Source: Tetrapyrgos nigripes | Taxonomy: Eukaryota > Basidiomycota > Agaricomycetes > Agaricales > Campanellaceae | Length of the DNA: 64,000 bases | Assembly: GCA_013368315.1 (NCBI GenBank) | Contig: JAACJM010000126.1 | Location: 62,001 to 126,000 of the forward strand | Direction: 5' to 3' | Shown here: in pieces, positions 32,937 to 42,964 of the stretch | Layout: every line of letters begins with the position of its first letter | Numbering within the stretch: position 1 is the stretch's first letter | Made by a program: the position numbers and the translations under genes | The notes under the pieces: generated by a model | What the model saw: the letters and a program-made list of their open reading frames with translations, nothing else | What the model was told of the DNA's origin: nothing | Database searches by the model: none

Positions 32937-35252
32937 ATCCAGCTATCTTCTCTTCTTTGCGCTATTGTTCTCGCTGGGATGGCTATGTCTGCACCTGCTT
33001 CCTCGATGCTTTCCATCGCCCTCGCTCCTTCTGGCACCCTTCAGCAACTTGCCTCTTCAACAGTGTCTGGAGTCGACGCTACTGCCACCGTTACTTTTGC
33101 CAGCACTGATCCTAACGACGAGCTGTGGGGTCCCGAAAGCGATCCCTCTGTTCCTACAGCTCAACGTGGCACGCTCGGTGCTCCGATCATTGGACCTACG
33201 AATCCAGAACTGGAGCTACAGAACGCAGATTTATTGGCTCCGCCAACTACAGACCATGGTGACGTGTAGGTTCTTTCTTCTCCGACTCATTTTGATTCCA
33301 CAACTGAAGGATGCGAGCAGTCCAAACGCCAAATGGTCATTTTCTCTGAGCCATAACCGCTTGCAGACGGGAGGATGGGCTCGCCAAGAGAACAGTACGT
33401 TTCGCAGGTTCTTTGTTCTCGCATGACATTCATATGGTACATCTCTAAACAGTTAATCAACTGCCTATAGCAACTTGTAAGCCGTCTGTTTGTTAATTGA
33501 AAGTCAAAACATGATATTCTTGCCACCGTAGCCATGGCCGGTGTGAATTTCCGCTTGGAAGCTGGAGCTATCCGGTAAGAAAAGGTCGTTTTTCTCCCAT
33601 AGTCGTTCTCAATGTGTTCCAGGGAATTACATTGGCACACGACTGCAGAGGTCTGCTTTTCCTTTGCCCGCTTTCTTCGTTCTACTGAATGATAATATAT
33701 GGGTAGTGGGCCTATGTCCTCAAGGTAAGCACATATACTCAGGTCGCAAATCACCGCCTGATCATGCATATTTCAGGGTACAACACAAGTCACTGCGGTC
33801 GATGCCAACGGACGAAATTTTGTCGGTAATGCAGTAAGTCTTCCATATGCCACTGTCATGGAACGGCTTTTCACACTACGATAGGGTCCTGGGGATTTGT
33901 GGTACTTCCCTCCAGGCGTCGGTCATTCGCTTCAAGCCACGGCAGATGATCCTGATGGTTCTGAATTCCTACTTGTAAGCATAATATCAGACAGCTTAAA
34001 GACGAATAATTCTCTAACGGATTTCAGATTTTTCTCGACGGTTCATTCAACGAGGATGGAACTTTTCTCGTGAGTTGCTGGCTTCAACTCTATGAATAAG
34101 TGTGCTCACCTCGTTCACAGCTAACTGATTGGATGTCTCATGTCCCATTCGAAGGTAAACCATTGGTTGCATATGATTACTGAGCAAAGAGTTGATTCAT
34201 ACCATTTGCTAGCCATCTTGAAGAATTTTCAGTCAACGAATCCGGAAGCATTCTCTCATATTCCTGCTCAACAGCTGTACATTTTCCCTGGCAGTGAGTT
34301 TTGAAGGTATATCATGTCAGTGAAATTGTAAAGTCGTTCCGACAGATCCTCCCACCACCGATACTCCTCCAGAGGATCCACAAGGTCAAGTTCCCCAATC
34401 TTTTGTTTTCCCCTTATCGCAAGTCAACGCTACCGAGCTTTCTGGTGGATCCATCAAGATCGCCGACTCCACTGTCTTCCCAGTGTCAACCACTGTCAGC
34501 GTGGCTGAAGTTACTGTTAATCCTGGAGGAATGAGGTGAAGTCGCGTAATCTATTCATTATTTTCTCTGAAAATATTTATCGTTCGTGACCATCACATCC
34601 TAGAGAGCTTCATGTACAGTAATGTCTGGCACTCCTTACGAACGGGGACTGACCTGCTTCCTAGTGGCATCCGACCACGGACGAGTGGACCCTCTTCATG
34701 TATGTTATCTCCAATTTAACAATCTCCTTCGTCTACTAAGTTCTGACTTACCTCCTTGGCAGCGAGGGTGAAGGCCGTATGACATTATTCGCTGCTGAAA
34801 GTAACGCTGCAACGTTCGATTACCAGGCTGGGGATATCGGTCTGTAGTTCTACGCCGTTTACAAATGGGTTTTATCGCTGACTGAAAGCCACTGTACTTA
34901 TAGGATTCGTCCCTGCCAATTATGGGCATTACGTGGAGAACACTGGCAACACGACTTTGCGCTATCTTGAGATCTTTAATGGCGGTAAGTATCTATTACG
35001 ATGGTTCAATACTCACAAGCAAGTCTGATATGACTCTTAATTCCAGATCGAGTGCAAGATATCAGCCTGAGTCAGGTGAGGAGCGAAAAGCTCGAGATAG
35101 AAGAATCCGAAGTTCAAGGCTGATTGTTCTTTTTATAGTGGCTGGCGTTGACTCCCCCTGCCTTGGTGAAAGCGCATCTGGACCTAGACGACGATACTAT
35201 CGCCAAGCTGCCCAAGGTCAAACCGATCGTGGTGGGACCCGTAGCACAATGA
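32934..35252 (+). CDS. Secreted oxalate decarboxylase (bicupin)
   Basis: Multi-exon gene of about 440 residues. The enzyme converts oxalate to formate and CO2 with Mn(II), controlling oxalate levels and pH around the hypha. A signal peptide (MIQLSSLLCAIVLAGMAMSA) is followed by an acidic pro-like region. Cupin 1 has GAIRELHWHTTAEWAYVLKG with a downstream PPGVGHSLQA; cupin 2 has GGMRELHWHPTTDEWTLFIE with NYGHYVENTG. Both carry the HxH...E...H metal ligands. Start at 32934 gives a clean signal peptide. A 24-nt micro-exon (33453-33476, Asn-Gln-Leu-Pro-Ile-Ala-Thr) restores the family sequence between WARQEN and MAGVNFRLE. The C-terminus ends PIVVGPVAQ. A degenerate copy of the C-terminal part appears to lie just downstream. 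Confidence 0.93.
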
Positions 35253-36162
35253 TTGATATGCCGTCCGACTCGGAATTTCAGAGCTCAGAATAATATTTGG
35301 ATTTCATCTTATATGCGGAGGTTGTTGGGTTATTAATAGAAGATAGCTAGGGACGATGGCTAATTCGAAAATTGCTTGACATCCTTCATATAACGATAAT
35401 CATTTCAAGAAGCTAAAGGCGCAGCCTTGATGAAAGTTCCAAGTGAAAGCGCATCTGAATCGATTCCAACGCCAAGATCCAGGCTATGTCAAATCAATCG
35501 TTCTCGGATAGGCCCGCCGTTAGTTGGGTGATTGTTGAGCTCCTCTCCTCGACGCACAGCGCTTTCGCCTCTTCTTGATAGCCATAATTCGAGGCGCGCG
35601 CTACTACTGATGTATACCGAGAGATTTTGACAACTTTATGTGATACATTTGATCGGTGAGTGCTTTGTCCCGATGCCCGCCCTGGGCGCCTCCCCAATGC
35701 GGTACTGATATAAATCGATTTACCCGGTCCCCCATTGATGCCATTTGTTGCCAAAGACACCGGTATGAAGTCAATTCCATCGCCACGACCACAGTAGAGC
35801 TCGCTAGACCATAGAAAAGACGCAGGATGAGTCTTTCTTCGACGTTAGCCTGATTGAGCTTGAGGCCGAATAACACAGCTTGACCACAGCAGGATAACGT
35901 CTGTCATTCGGCGTCACGTCTTGGAGCGAACCGCGTAGTGATACTGGAAGGCTACATTAATTTCACTCGCAGAGGCTACGCAGAAGTACATATCAGGTAG
36001 ATTGAAAGTGCAGCTCCTAGAGTAGTAATACAGTCCTGCTGAAAGAATTACAGACTAGACGCTGTCAGGGTATGTCATAGGCAAGCGTGTACAATCCAGT
36101 CCAAAAGACCTAGAATACTGTAGAATATATACCTGAGAGCAATGAAATGTATGTATGTCAAG
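35253..36162. other. Intergenic region with a degenerate oxalate decarboxylase tail
   Basis: No intact gene. The stretch 35421-35515 resembles the last exon of the gene above (GTGAAAGCGCATCTG, then GCCAAG and CAAA.C.ATCGT in the same order), see the pseudogene entry. Other open frames are unrecognised. Confidence 0.45.
35421..35515 (+). pseudogene. Degenerate fragment like the oxalate decarboxylase C-terminus
   Basis: About 95 bases align by eye with 35152-35237: GCAGCCTTGATGAAAG versus CTGCCTTGGTGAAAG, then the exact AAGCGCATCTG and a weaker match to the end. The frame is broken. It may be a leftover of a tandem copy. Confidence 0.4.
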
Positions 36163-36834
36163 TCAAGTGTCCTTTACACTGAACTTGACGACCTCCGTAT
36201 TCGGGTCTACTGATAGGCCGTAGAATATATTATTCCCCCTAAGCAAATCGAGGCGCCTACGACCGTTATTTCGTTCCTTCTCTGCCAGTCCGACGTTATG
36301 TTCCATGATCTTATCACAGCGTTTCTTGAATGCACTATCAACGTCATCTCTTATGCCAGGAAACCTTGAAAGATCAGTAGAGGCATGATATTCCTCCTCG
36401 GTCATCCGAGCATGCAGTGCGTCATACAGACCACAAAGCATATCATAGACAGTGACATGAGGACCTGTCTTCGGTGTGATTTCAATGACCCAAGGCAGCC
36501 ATCGGGACCACAGCTCGACATAGCCTGTAGGTGGTATTGTGGCGTCCTCGCCTTGGATGGAAGAGAAGTAATCAGAAGAAATAAGGGACGGGTTGGTTCG
36601 GGGATCGACTGATAGGTCGATCTTTAAGGTGTCCTTGGAGTTGAGACGGAGAGCATCGTGAAAACCCTTGACCAGTATCACTTCAAGAGGACTCGAGACT
36701 GAAGACTGGGGTAAGGATGAGTGAGGTGAAGGAGGAGTTGCAGGACCCGGTGATCTCGAAGACGTCGAGGATGTGGGTGAATAGAGATACACCTGGTCTG
36801 CTGAAGGATTTGCGAAGCGTACGCGATGCCCCAT
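36163..36834 (-). CDS. DUF6699-type protein
   Basis: Single-exon frame on the minus strand, 223 residues from MGHRVRFANP. The family is abundant in Agaricomycetes and of unknown function. Visible family pattern: a basic/Pro-Ser-rich N-terminus (PSPHSSLPQ), KIDLSVDPRTNPSLISSDYF, PPTGYVELWSRWLPWVIEIT, VTVYDMLCGLYDAL, EYHASTDL, and a C-terminal RRRLDLLRGNNIFYGLSVDP. The conserved core runs from residue ~80 to the end. An upstream in-frame ATG (36879) adds 15 residues, but the MGHRVRFA start matches how these proteins usually begin. No signal peptide or membrane segment. Confidence 0.78.
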   Translation of the reverse strand: MGHRVRFANPSADQVYLYSPTSSTSSRSPGPATPPSPHSSLPQSSVSSPLEVILVKGFHDALRLNSKDTLKIDLSVDPRTNPSLISSDYFSSIQGEDATIPPTGYVELWSRWLPWVIEITPKTGPHVTVYDMLCGLYDALHARMTEEEYHASTDLSRFPGIRDDVDSAFKKRCDKIMEHNVGLAEKERNNGRRRLDLLRGNNIFYGLSVDPNTEVVKFSVKDT

Positions 36835-37716
36835 CTGATTCGAGGTCTGTTTTGAAGCATTAAAGCGTGAGTACGTCAAACATGCGACGGAAAGAAACGC
36901 TTACGATGTCTGGCAAAGAGGATGTGGTCGGGAAGCAGGAGATCAAAAGGCGGCGGGTGGTTGGATTGCAGCGTACAAGGAAAAACGTGTTTATAAGACT
37001 GAAAACATAGGAGCATGAATGCTCGAAAGCACAAAGCGCAATCTAATGATATGTGCTGGATTGACTCATATCAACAGCTTTTCTTCCGCAGATATCCATA
37101 TTGAGCATCGATTGTATACAGTTCTGACGGAGCTACGGGCTATGCGGCGCCAATCAGCTAGCGAATTTGGACACCTTCCAGCATATTCTGTCACAGTAAC
37201 GCTTGTCTTCTAGAAACTCAACACCTCCAAGTGAGCCACTGGCGCAGACGACGTCCAGAGCTATTTTGATTTAGCCTTTTAACGCTGAAAATCCCATTTG
37301 AACTCCCTTCAACAGCAATGTGTGACATCGTCGGCTGCCTGCATCAATCAAATCAGCTCGTTTCAGCACTTTTCTCTCCTTAGTCGAGAAACCAATCATA
37401 TGGGAACTATTCATGATTCCCAGAGACTCTTTGAGCATGTGGATATCAAGCAGTCCATTGCGATTTTCATCAATAAGTGCATAGCATGAGTGTCGGTACC
37501 ACTGCATCACATGACGTCAAATCAATTTGAGAGCGCGGGCGTCGATCCGCGTCGGGGTGATCGGCGAGGTTACGTCGGGATTAAAAAGCTGTAAATAGGG
37601 GCGCCATGCGCAGTCCGACGGCTCAGCGTTTAAAGAAGAAATCCACTGTGTTCGACACCTATTCTTACATGGTCAGATAACGCTATACAATTTAGGTCTA
37701 GCTCGTAACTGTGGCT
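36835..37716. other. Intergenic region, 880 bases
   Basis: No supportable gene. Holds the DUF6699 promoter and the 3' flank of the first DJ-1 gene. No repeat noticed. Confidence 0.45.
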
Positions 37717-38769
37717 TCAATTGCGGAGAGCCTCCAGGATAGCTTTTCCAACACCTGCAGCAGATGCAGGGTTTTGCCCCGTAATGAGCTTGCCGTCGAC
37801 TACGACATATGCCTGTAATCAAGGAGCGAGATCAATGATCAAGACACTGTCGAGTCTCAAGATAGCGATGACTTACCTCAAAAGGTTCTGCAGCCTTTTC
37901 GTAAGTCCCTAGAGCTCTGAGCTTATCTTCAACTAGGAACGGGATGTTCTGGAAGTACACAGTCAGGCAGATGCTCGTTGCATACATGAAGCTTGTCAAG
38001 GATTCGCTTACAGCAACTGCATCCAATATCTCATCCTCACGGTTAGATATCCCAGTAGCTTTCTTTCCCGCGAATATAGATTTCCCATCTTTATCGACCA
38101 CGTTGACGAGTGCTCTGCATGACGTTAAAACGCTAACTGCGATAATCAAGCCAGCCCAGGACTCACCCAGGGCCATGACACACAGCAGATGTGATCTTTC
38201 CTGCCTGCCAGAACTGCCATTGAAATGACGTTTTGTGAGCGCTTTCGAACCATGACACAATAAGTCTTTACCTCCGTAGCAAGTTTGATATTGACAGGAT
38301 CCGCAGGTAAATCGATAACAGGTCCTTGTCCCCCGACGTAGAAGATTGCGTCGTAGTCCTCTACTTTGACATCTGAAAGTTTCTTGGCATTGGACAGTTT
38401 GGATTTAGCGGTTTCGTCGTTGAGGAATTGAACGGATTCCTTGTCCTCGGCGAACGCCTGGTGGTAAGTAAAGACAGTTGAGTCAATTGTTGTGCTATGG
38501 ATGCCATATCAGTTCGTGGAGCTCGGCTCACCTTCACACTGGAAGGGTCTAAAGGAGGGTTAGCACCTTTGGGAGAGGCGAAGTCGATACTGGCGATATC
38601 CTTCAGAACGTAGTAAGGATGTGCTGCTTCTGGAAGGAACCAGCCCTACAAACAATAGTCGCTGTATTAGTACCTACCAGGATCTGACAAAGACGTACTA
38701 GCCACGCACCGTAGGACCGTCCTTGAGGTTTTTATCTGCAGAGGTGAACACGAAGAGAACAGAAGGCAT
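37717..38769 (-). CDS. DJ-1/PfpI-family protein, Hsp31-like (copy 1)
   Basis: Minus-strand multi-exon gene from ATG 38769 (MPSVLFVFTSADKNLKDGPT) to TGA 37719-37717, about 240 residues. It has the conserved Glu block (PEAAHPYYVL), YVGGQGPVIDLP and the nucleophile elbow AVCHGP with the catalytic Cys, then ALVNVVDKDGKSIFAGKKAT, EDKLRALGTYEKAAEPF and the tail GQNPASAAGVGKAILEAL. Hsp31-type members act as glutathione-independent glyoxalase (methylglyoxal to D-lactate) and stress chaperone. A TATAAA lies on the minus strand near 38840-38834, about 65 bases upstream of the ATG. Tandem partner of 39456-40492. In this copy the QG replaces the HG of copy 2 in the glycine loop. Confidence 0.88.
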
Positions 38770-39455
38770 CAGGTAAGTAGGAAGAGGGCTCGAGTTAGGA
38801 AGAAAAATGTTGAGTGAGATAGACTGCTTCAGCTTTTATAGCTGATTTCCATTACTCGTTCTGGGGTTGGTACATGTCCTACCCGCATCAACACGCTATC
38901 GACACGCTTGGAGAATCAGATAACAGCGGCGTTAGTGATTACTGAGTTCAGGTGGACGCTTTGAATGATCTCTGCCAGAACTCAGTAATCTTCTCATGAA
39001 CGGGGATATTACCGATTCCCGATGAAGCAGAACTTGAAACTATGTTACTTATTGTACCCAGTGAGAAGATCGACAAGAGACGCAGACGTAGAGATGGGCG
39101 GCGCTTTGTCACCGTCCTGCAGATCGACCAATGACCGATCGTGATTACGCAGGCAACTTCGAGGAAGCTTAGAAAGCTCAAGAAAACTTGAGAGGAAGCG
39201 ACAGAGAGAGCTTTCGTTCCATAGAAAGTGGGCAGTAGATGGCAAAATGTTGGGATTAGAATATAGCTGAGACTCCGGAAGGAGTCCGAAGATAGGCGCC
39301 AAGTGTTGATGTAAAGGTTTTGTCACCAACCCCTCAGAGGGACAACAGAGGGACCAGGGTTCATCCTCTAAGGCGAATAGATGATATTGTTCAAGTACAT
39401 ACATTTCAATTCTTCTTTCACTCCTCCATTCCTTCAAGTTCCTGGACGCAGATCC
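38770..39455. other. Spacer between the two DJ-1 genes
   Basis: No gene supported. Contains the promoter of copy 1 and the 3' flank of copy 2. Confidence 0.5.
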
Positions 39456-40492
39456 TTACTTCTTCAAAGCCTCCAAGATAGCTTTGCCAACGCCAGCGGC
39501 GGACGCGGGGTTTTGACCAGTGATCAAATTGCCATCGACGATGACGTAGGGCTGGAAGAAAATTAGCAATTGTCAGGCACGTTCGCAATAAGGAACCTCT
39601 ACTCACTCCCCAAGGCTCCTTAGCTTTCTCATAGGTTCCTACAGCCTTAATCTTATCTTCGAGTAAGAAGGGGATGGTCTAGACAAGTCTCAGATCAATA
39701 AAGAACGGCCTGGGAAAACTGAAGACAACGCACATCCACAGCTCCGACTTGCTCTTCCTCGACATTCGAGAACCCGGTAGCCTTCTTTCCGGCAAAGATA
39801 GACTTGCCGTCTTTGTCGAGGACATTGACGAGAGCTCTGTTAACGAAAGGTCAACTTGATCAAGGCTTCGACTGAAACTTCAGACAACGCACGCTGGTCC
39901 ATGGCAAACTGCTGCTGTAGTCTTTCCGGACTGGTAGAACTGAAAGAAACCCAGTCACTGAGTTAGTCTAACTATTTGGCCGGGTCAATAATAACTCTCC
40001 GTACCTGGGTAGCAAGCTTGATGTTGATAGGATCAACAGCCAAATCGATCACGGGTCCATGTCCTCCAACGTAGAATACCGCATCGTAGTCTTCCGACTT
40101 GACATCTGAGAGCTTCTTCGCGTTGGCAAGCTTGGACTTGACAGTTTCGTCGTTCAGGAATTGGGTCGACTCCTTGTCTTCGGCGAACATCTGTGATTCC
40201 CGTTGAGTATGTGTTCTAGAACGGCTTCTCGGTGTGGAAACAAGTTGATTTACCTTGACACTAGTGGGGTCAATTGGAGGATTGGGACCTTGAGGAGCAG
40301 CAAACTCGATGCTAGCAGAGTCTTTCAACACGTAGTAAGGATGTGCTGCCTCTGGGAGATACCAGCCCTGTTGTAGTACCCAGCACGTCAGTTTAGTGAC
40401 AAGTCTTCTTCAGGAAAGCTTTCAAAACGCACGGTAGGCCCATCCTTCAAGTTTTTGTTAGCAGAGGTGAATACAAAGAGAACAGAAGGCAT
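39456..40492 (-). CDS. DJ-1/PfpI-family protein, Hsp31-like (copy 2)
   Basis: Minus-strand multi-exon gene from ATG 40492 to TAA 39458-39456, about 240 residues, same architecture as the neighbour. Visible: MPSVLFVFTSANKNLKDGPT, LPEAAHPYYVLKDSASIEFA, AVFYVGGHGPVIDLAVDPIN, the nucleophile elbow TTAAVCHGPA, IFAGKKATGFSNVEEEQV, and PYVIVDGNLITGQNPASAAG ending LEALKK. All three expected catalytic positions (Glu, Cys, His in the elbow) are present, so it should be active. A TTATAA lies near 40585-40590. The pair shows clear sequence divergence but the same exon layout, so it is an older tandem duplication than the SDR or BTG pairs. Confidence 0.9.
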
Positions 40493-42253
40493 GTTGTAGT
40501 GGGAGAGTTGGAAAGACTTGAAGAGCGGGAAAAGATTTTTTATGGATTGTCGTACGAGTGACATCACCGGTGGCTGTACAACCTTATAAATGAGGCGGAA
40601 AGGATATTCGTTCTGCCGGTAAGTAAGAATCACGCTCTGGAGTATTCTTGAGAGTCCACTTTCCGAATCAGGACTTGCTTTCTGGTGCCCTGAGATTGGT
40701 TGATAATTATCGGCAAAGTCAAGGTGGAGGAGGTTTAATCGCTCAGTGAAAATCGACGCTGACTATTTCCGGCAAATCCGCAGAAATCTGCCGAGTATAT
40801 CCGATCATTTCCGGAAATTCTGCCGTGCCCGGATTGGATCAGACTTTTTTTTGGTGACACTTGGTGTTCTTCCTTGACATTTCATTGACATCGTTTTTTC
40901 CTTCTCAGTTTACTTATTAATTCACACGTCTCATGCGCCCATGGTCTCTCCACTTCCATCTCTCCTTTACTCACTCCTAGCTTTCGGTCTCAGCAGACCC
41001 TTACGCGCGTTTTCGGAATAGTAAGGTGGATCTATGCGCTTTGGTGAGCCACCTGTTACATATGCACATTGTCCTCCACTAATTCTTTTAGATTACATAG
41101 TCATTCGCTGGATGGTGGTGGTGGTGCTACCTGCCCATGATCTCCTCAGCGTCTGGGTATGTCTTTTTGTGATCCATGTATGACAGGTCGTTTTTGCGAT
41201 TCGTAGGGTCATATTAGCTCGAGTGGTTGGACTTAGAATCAGGCGAGGGTTCAGAGGAGTGGAAGAAATCACAATGAGGTTGGGCTCTGCAGAATTACTC
41301 GGAAAACATGTAGTATTATAGCGTAGTAGAAATAAGATACATTCTGAGTATATCCGAATAGCTCTGGAATCATCTGAAAACCGAGGAAAATTGAGCAAGA
41401 GGGTCGTTCCTTTGACTCGGATTTGACCAGAAATAGTCAGAACGAAATCCGGTATACACCAATGCTCCGACATTTTCTGAGGGAAAGGCTTCGGGCTCGG
41501 ATTCCCTCGGATTTCCAGATATCTTCGGCGTCGATTTTCAATCACTTACAGCGAGTCCGCTCAATTAAAACTTCAAGGCAACCTCTTTCTAGATCGCCGT
41601 CGCTACGCCGAATACAAAGCACAAAAGCAACCTGTTTCATCCCGAGCCCGAGCCCAACTCCGAGGACGTCCGGACTCCGTGCTCAAGCACAACAGGAAAA
41701 GCCGAGCAGTGGAATGACTCAAATGACTCACCTTCCATACCAAACATTCCACGGATACGTTAGAGATCAAACTGATCAAGGTGCTTTACAGGGGCTTTAC
41801 ATACGCTTCATTGAATTTTGATCACATCATTGTGGGTGTAGCTTCACAGCTTTTCGTGGGTTCAATTATGGGTACTTTGCGTCTTTCGCTGGGCGTCCTT
41901 GTCTTTGTTGCCCTTCTGCTTTTCGTCCCTCCCTTCCCTTGGCTTCCCTTGTTCTCTAAGAGCGGTGCTCTCGTCTCTTTGTCTACCAAAACTAAGCATC
42001 TACACATCTATCCACACATCGCTTGCTACTACGCCACCACTCTCCCTTTCGGCTCAGGCTCGCAGATTCATCTTCTCACGACACCTTAACGAAGCCTCCC
42101 TTATCCACCACCAGACCCTCATTTTCCTTGCAGACAGACATATAATCCAGCAGATCTAGAACTGGGTTATATGCCTGCCTGCAGACGACACTTTCGACAT
42201 TGCATTGATCTTCCACGGAGCCTGGCGAGAATCAACCAACCCCTCATCCTTAC
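40493..42253. other. Intergenic region, 1.76 kb
   Basis: Nothing firmly supported. The part 40750-40830 is rich in CCGGAAAT/CGGCAAAT-type words. The last 350 bases are pyrimidine-rich and probably the leader of the next gene. Frames at 41093-41545 (minus) and 41423-41821 (plus) overlap each other and are not convincing. Confidence 0.4.
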
Positions 42254-42964
42254 ATGTATGGTATGCAGCAGCACCCTCAGTATCATGCTAGTGGCATGTA
42301 TACGTACCATCCTTCAGCTGCTGACGATAGAAACGATTTCGCCAACCATCGTCACGGTTACGACTCGGACTCCTCATCACCAATCCAAACTCTCAGAAGA
42401 GTCGTTCACCAATGGCTCAAGAATTTCATCGTCGAACCCCGTACATCCTCACATCTGCTACGACTCGGAACGTCGACGATGCCACTTCGAGTGCCATATC
42501 AATATTATGACCATAATCACACTGGTCCTACCCAAGAACAACTCCAGATCCTCGGTCTCCCACCTGAATTTCCATTTTTACTTGGGAATGGAATCATGCA
42601 GTTATTTGACTGGGTCCAGCCTACAATTCAAGATTATACATCTCAGATAAATCATCGAGTTGTTGTTCGTTTCAGATATCATGGATTTGAACGAGTTGGG
42701 GATTGGAGCGGGTTGAGATGGTCGGTGACTTCTGGTGTGTGTTGATCCTTCTGCCAACGAGTGCTGGTAGTATTCAAGCTGGATGAAGGACTGATTTAAT
42801 TCGACTTGGTCGCTTTCTTGAATGAAGGCGATGTTACTTTAGGAGAAGTGGTCTTGTCTGAACGAACGTATCGCTATCATAGGGAGAAGATAACTGGAGT
42901 TTTGATTTTGTTGGCGATGATAGCGTCGGTTGTGAATGATGGGAGGACGGAGTTCACAATGTGA
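42254..42964 (+). CDS. Unknown protein with a C-terminal hydrophobic segment
   Basis: Two exons (42254-42734, 42828-42964) join in phase to 205 residues. The N-terminus is Tyr/His/Met-rich (MYGMQQHPQYHASGMYTYHP), then polar. The middle reads as a folded domain: LRRVVHQWLKNFIVEP, EQLQILGLPPEFPFLL, VVVRFRYHGFERVGDW. The second exon is GDVTLGEVVLSERTYRYHRE followed by a hydrophobic TGVLILLAMIASVV and a short tail. The clean splice phase supports the model. The start could lie further upstream, and the tyrosine-rich opening would suit an exon continuation. No family recognised. Confidence 0.55.

Noticed and set aside
37500..37560. GCGTCGATCCGCG considered as a tRNA B-box
   Set aside because: No matching A-box or cloverleaf could be built around it; no tRNA gene was found anywhere in the window.
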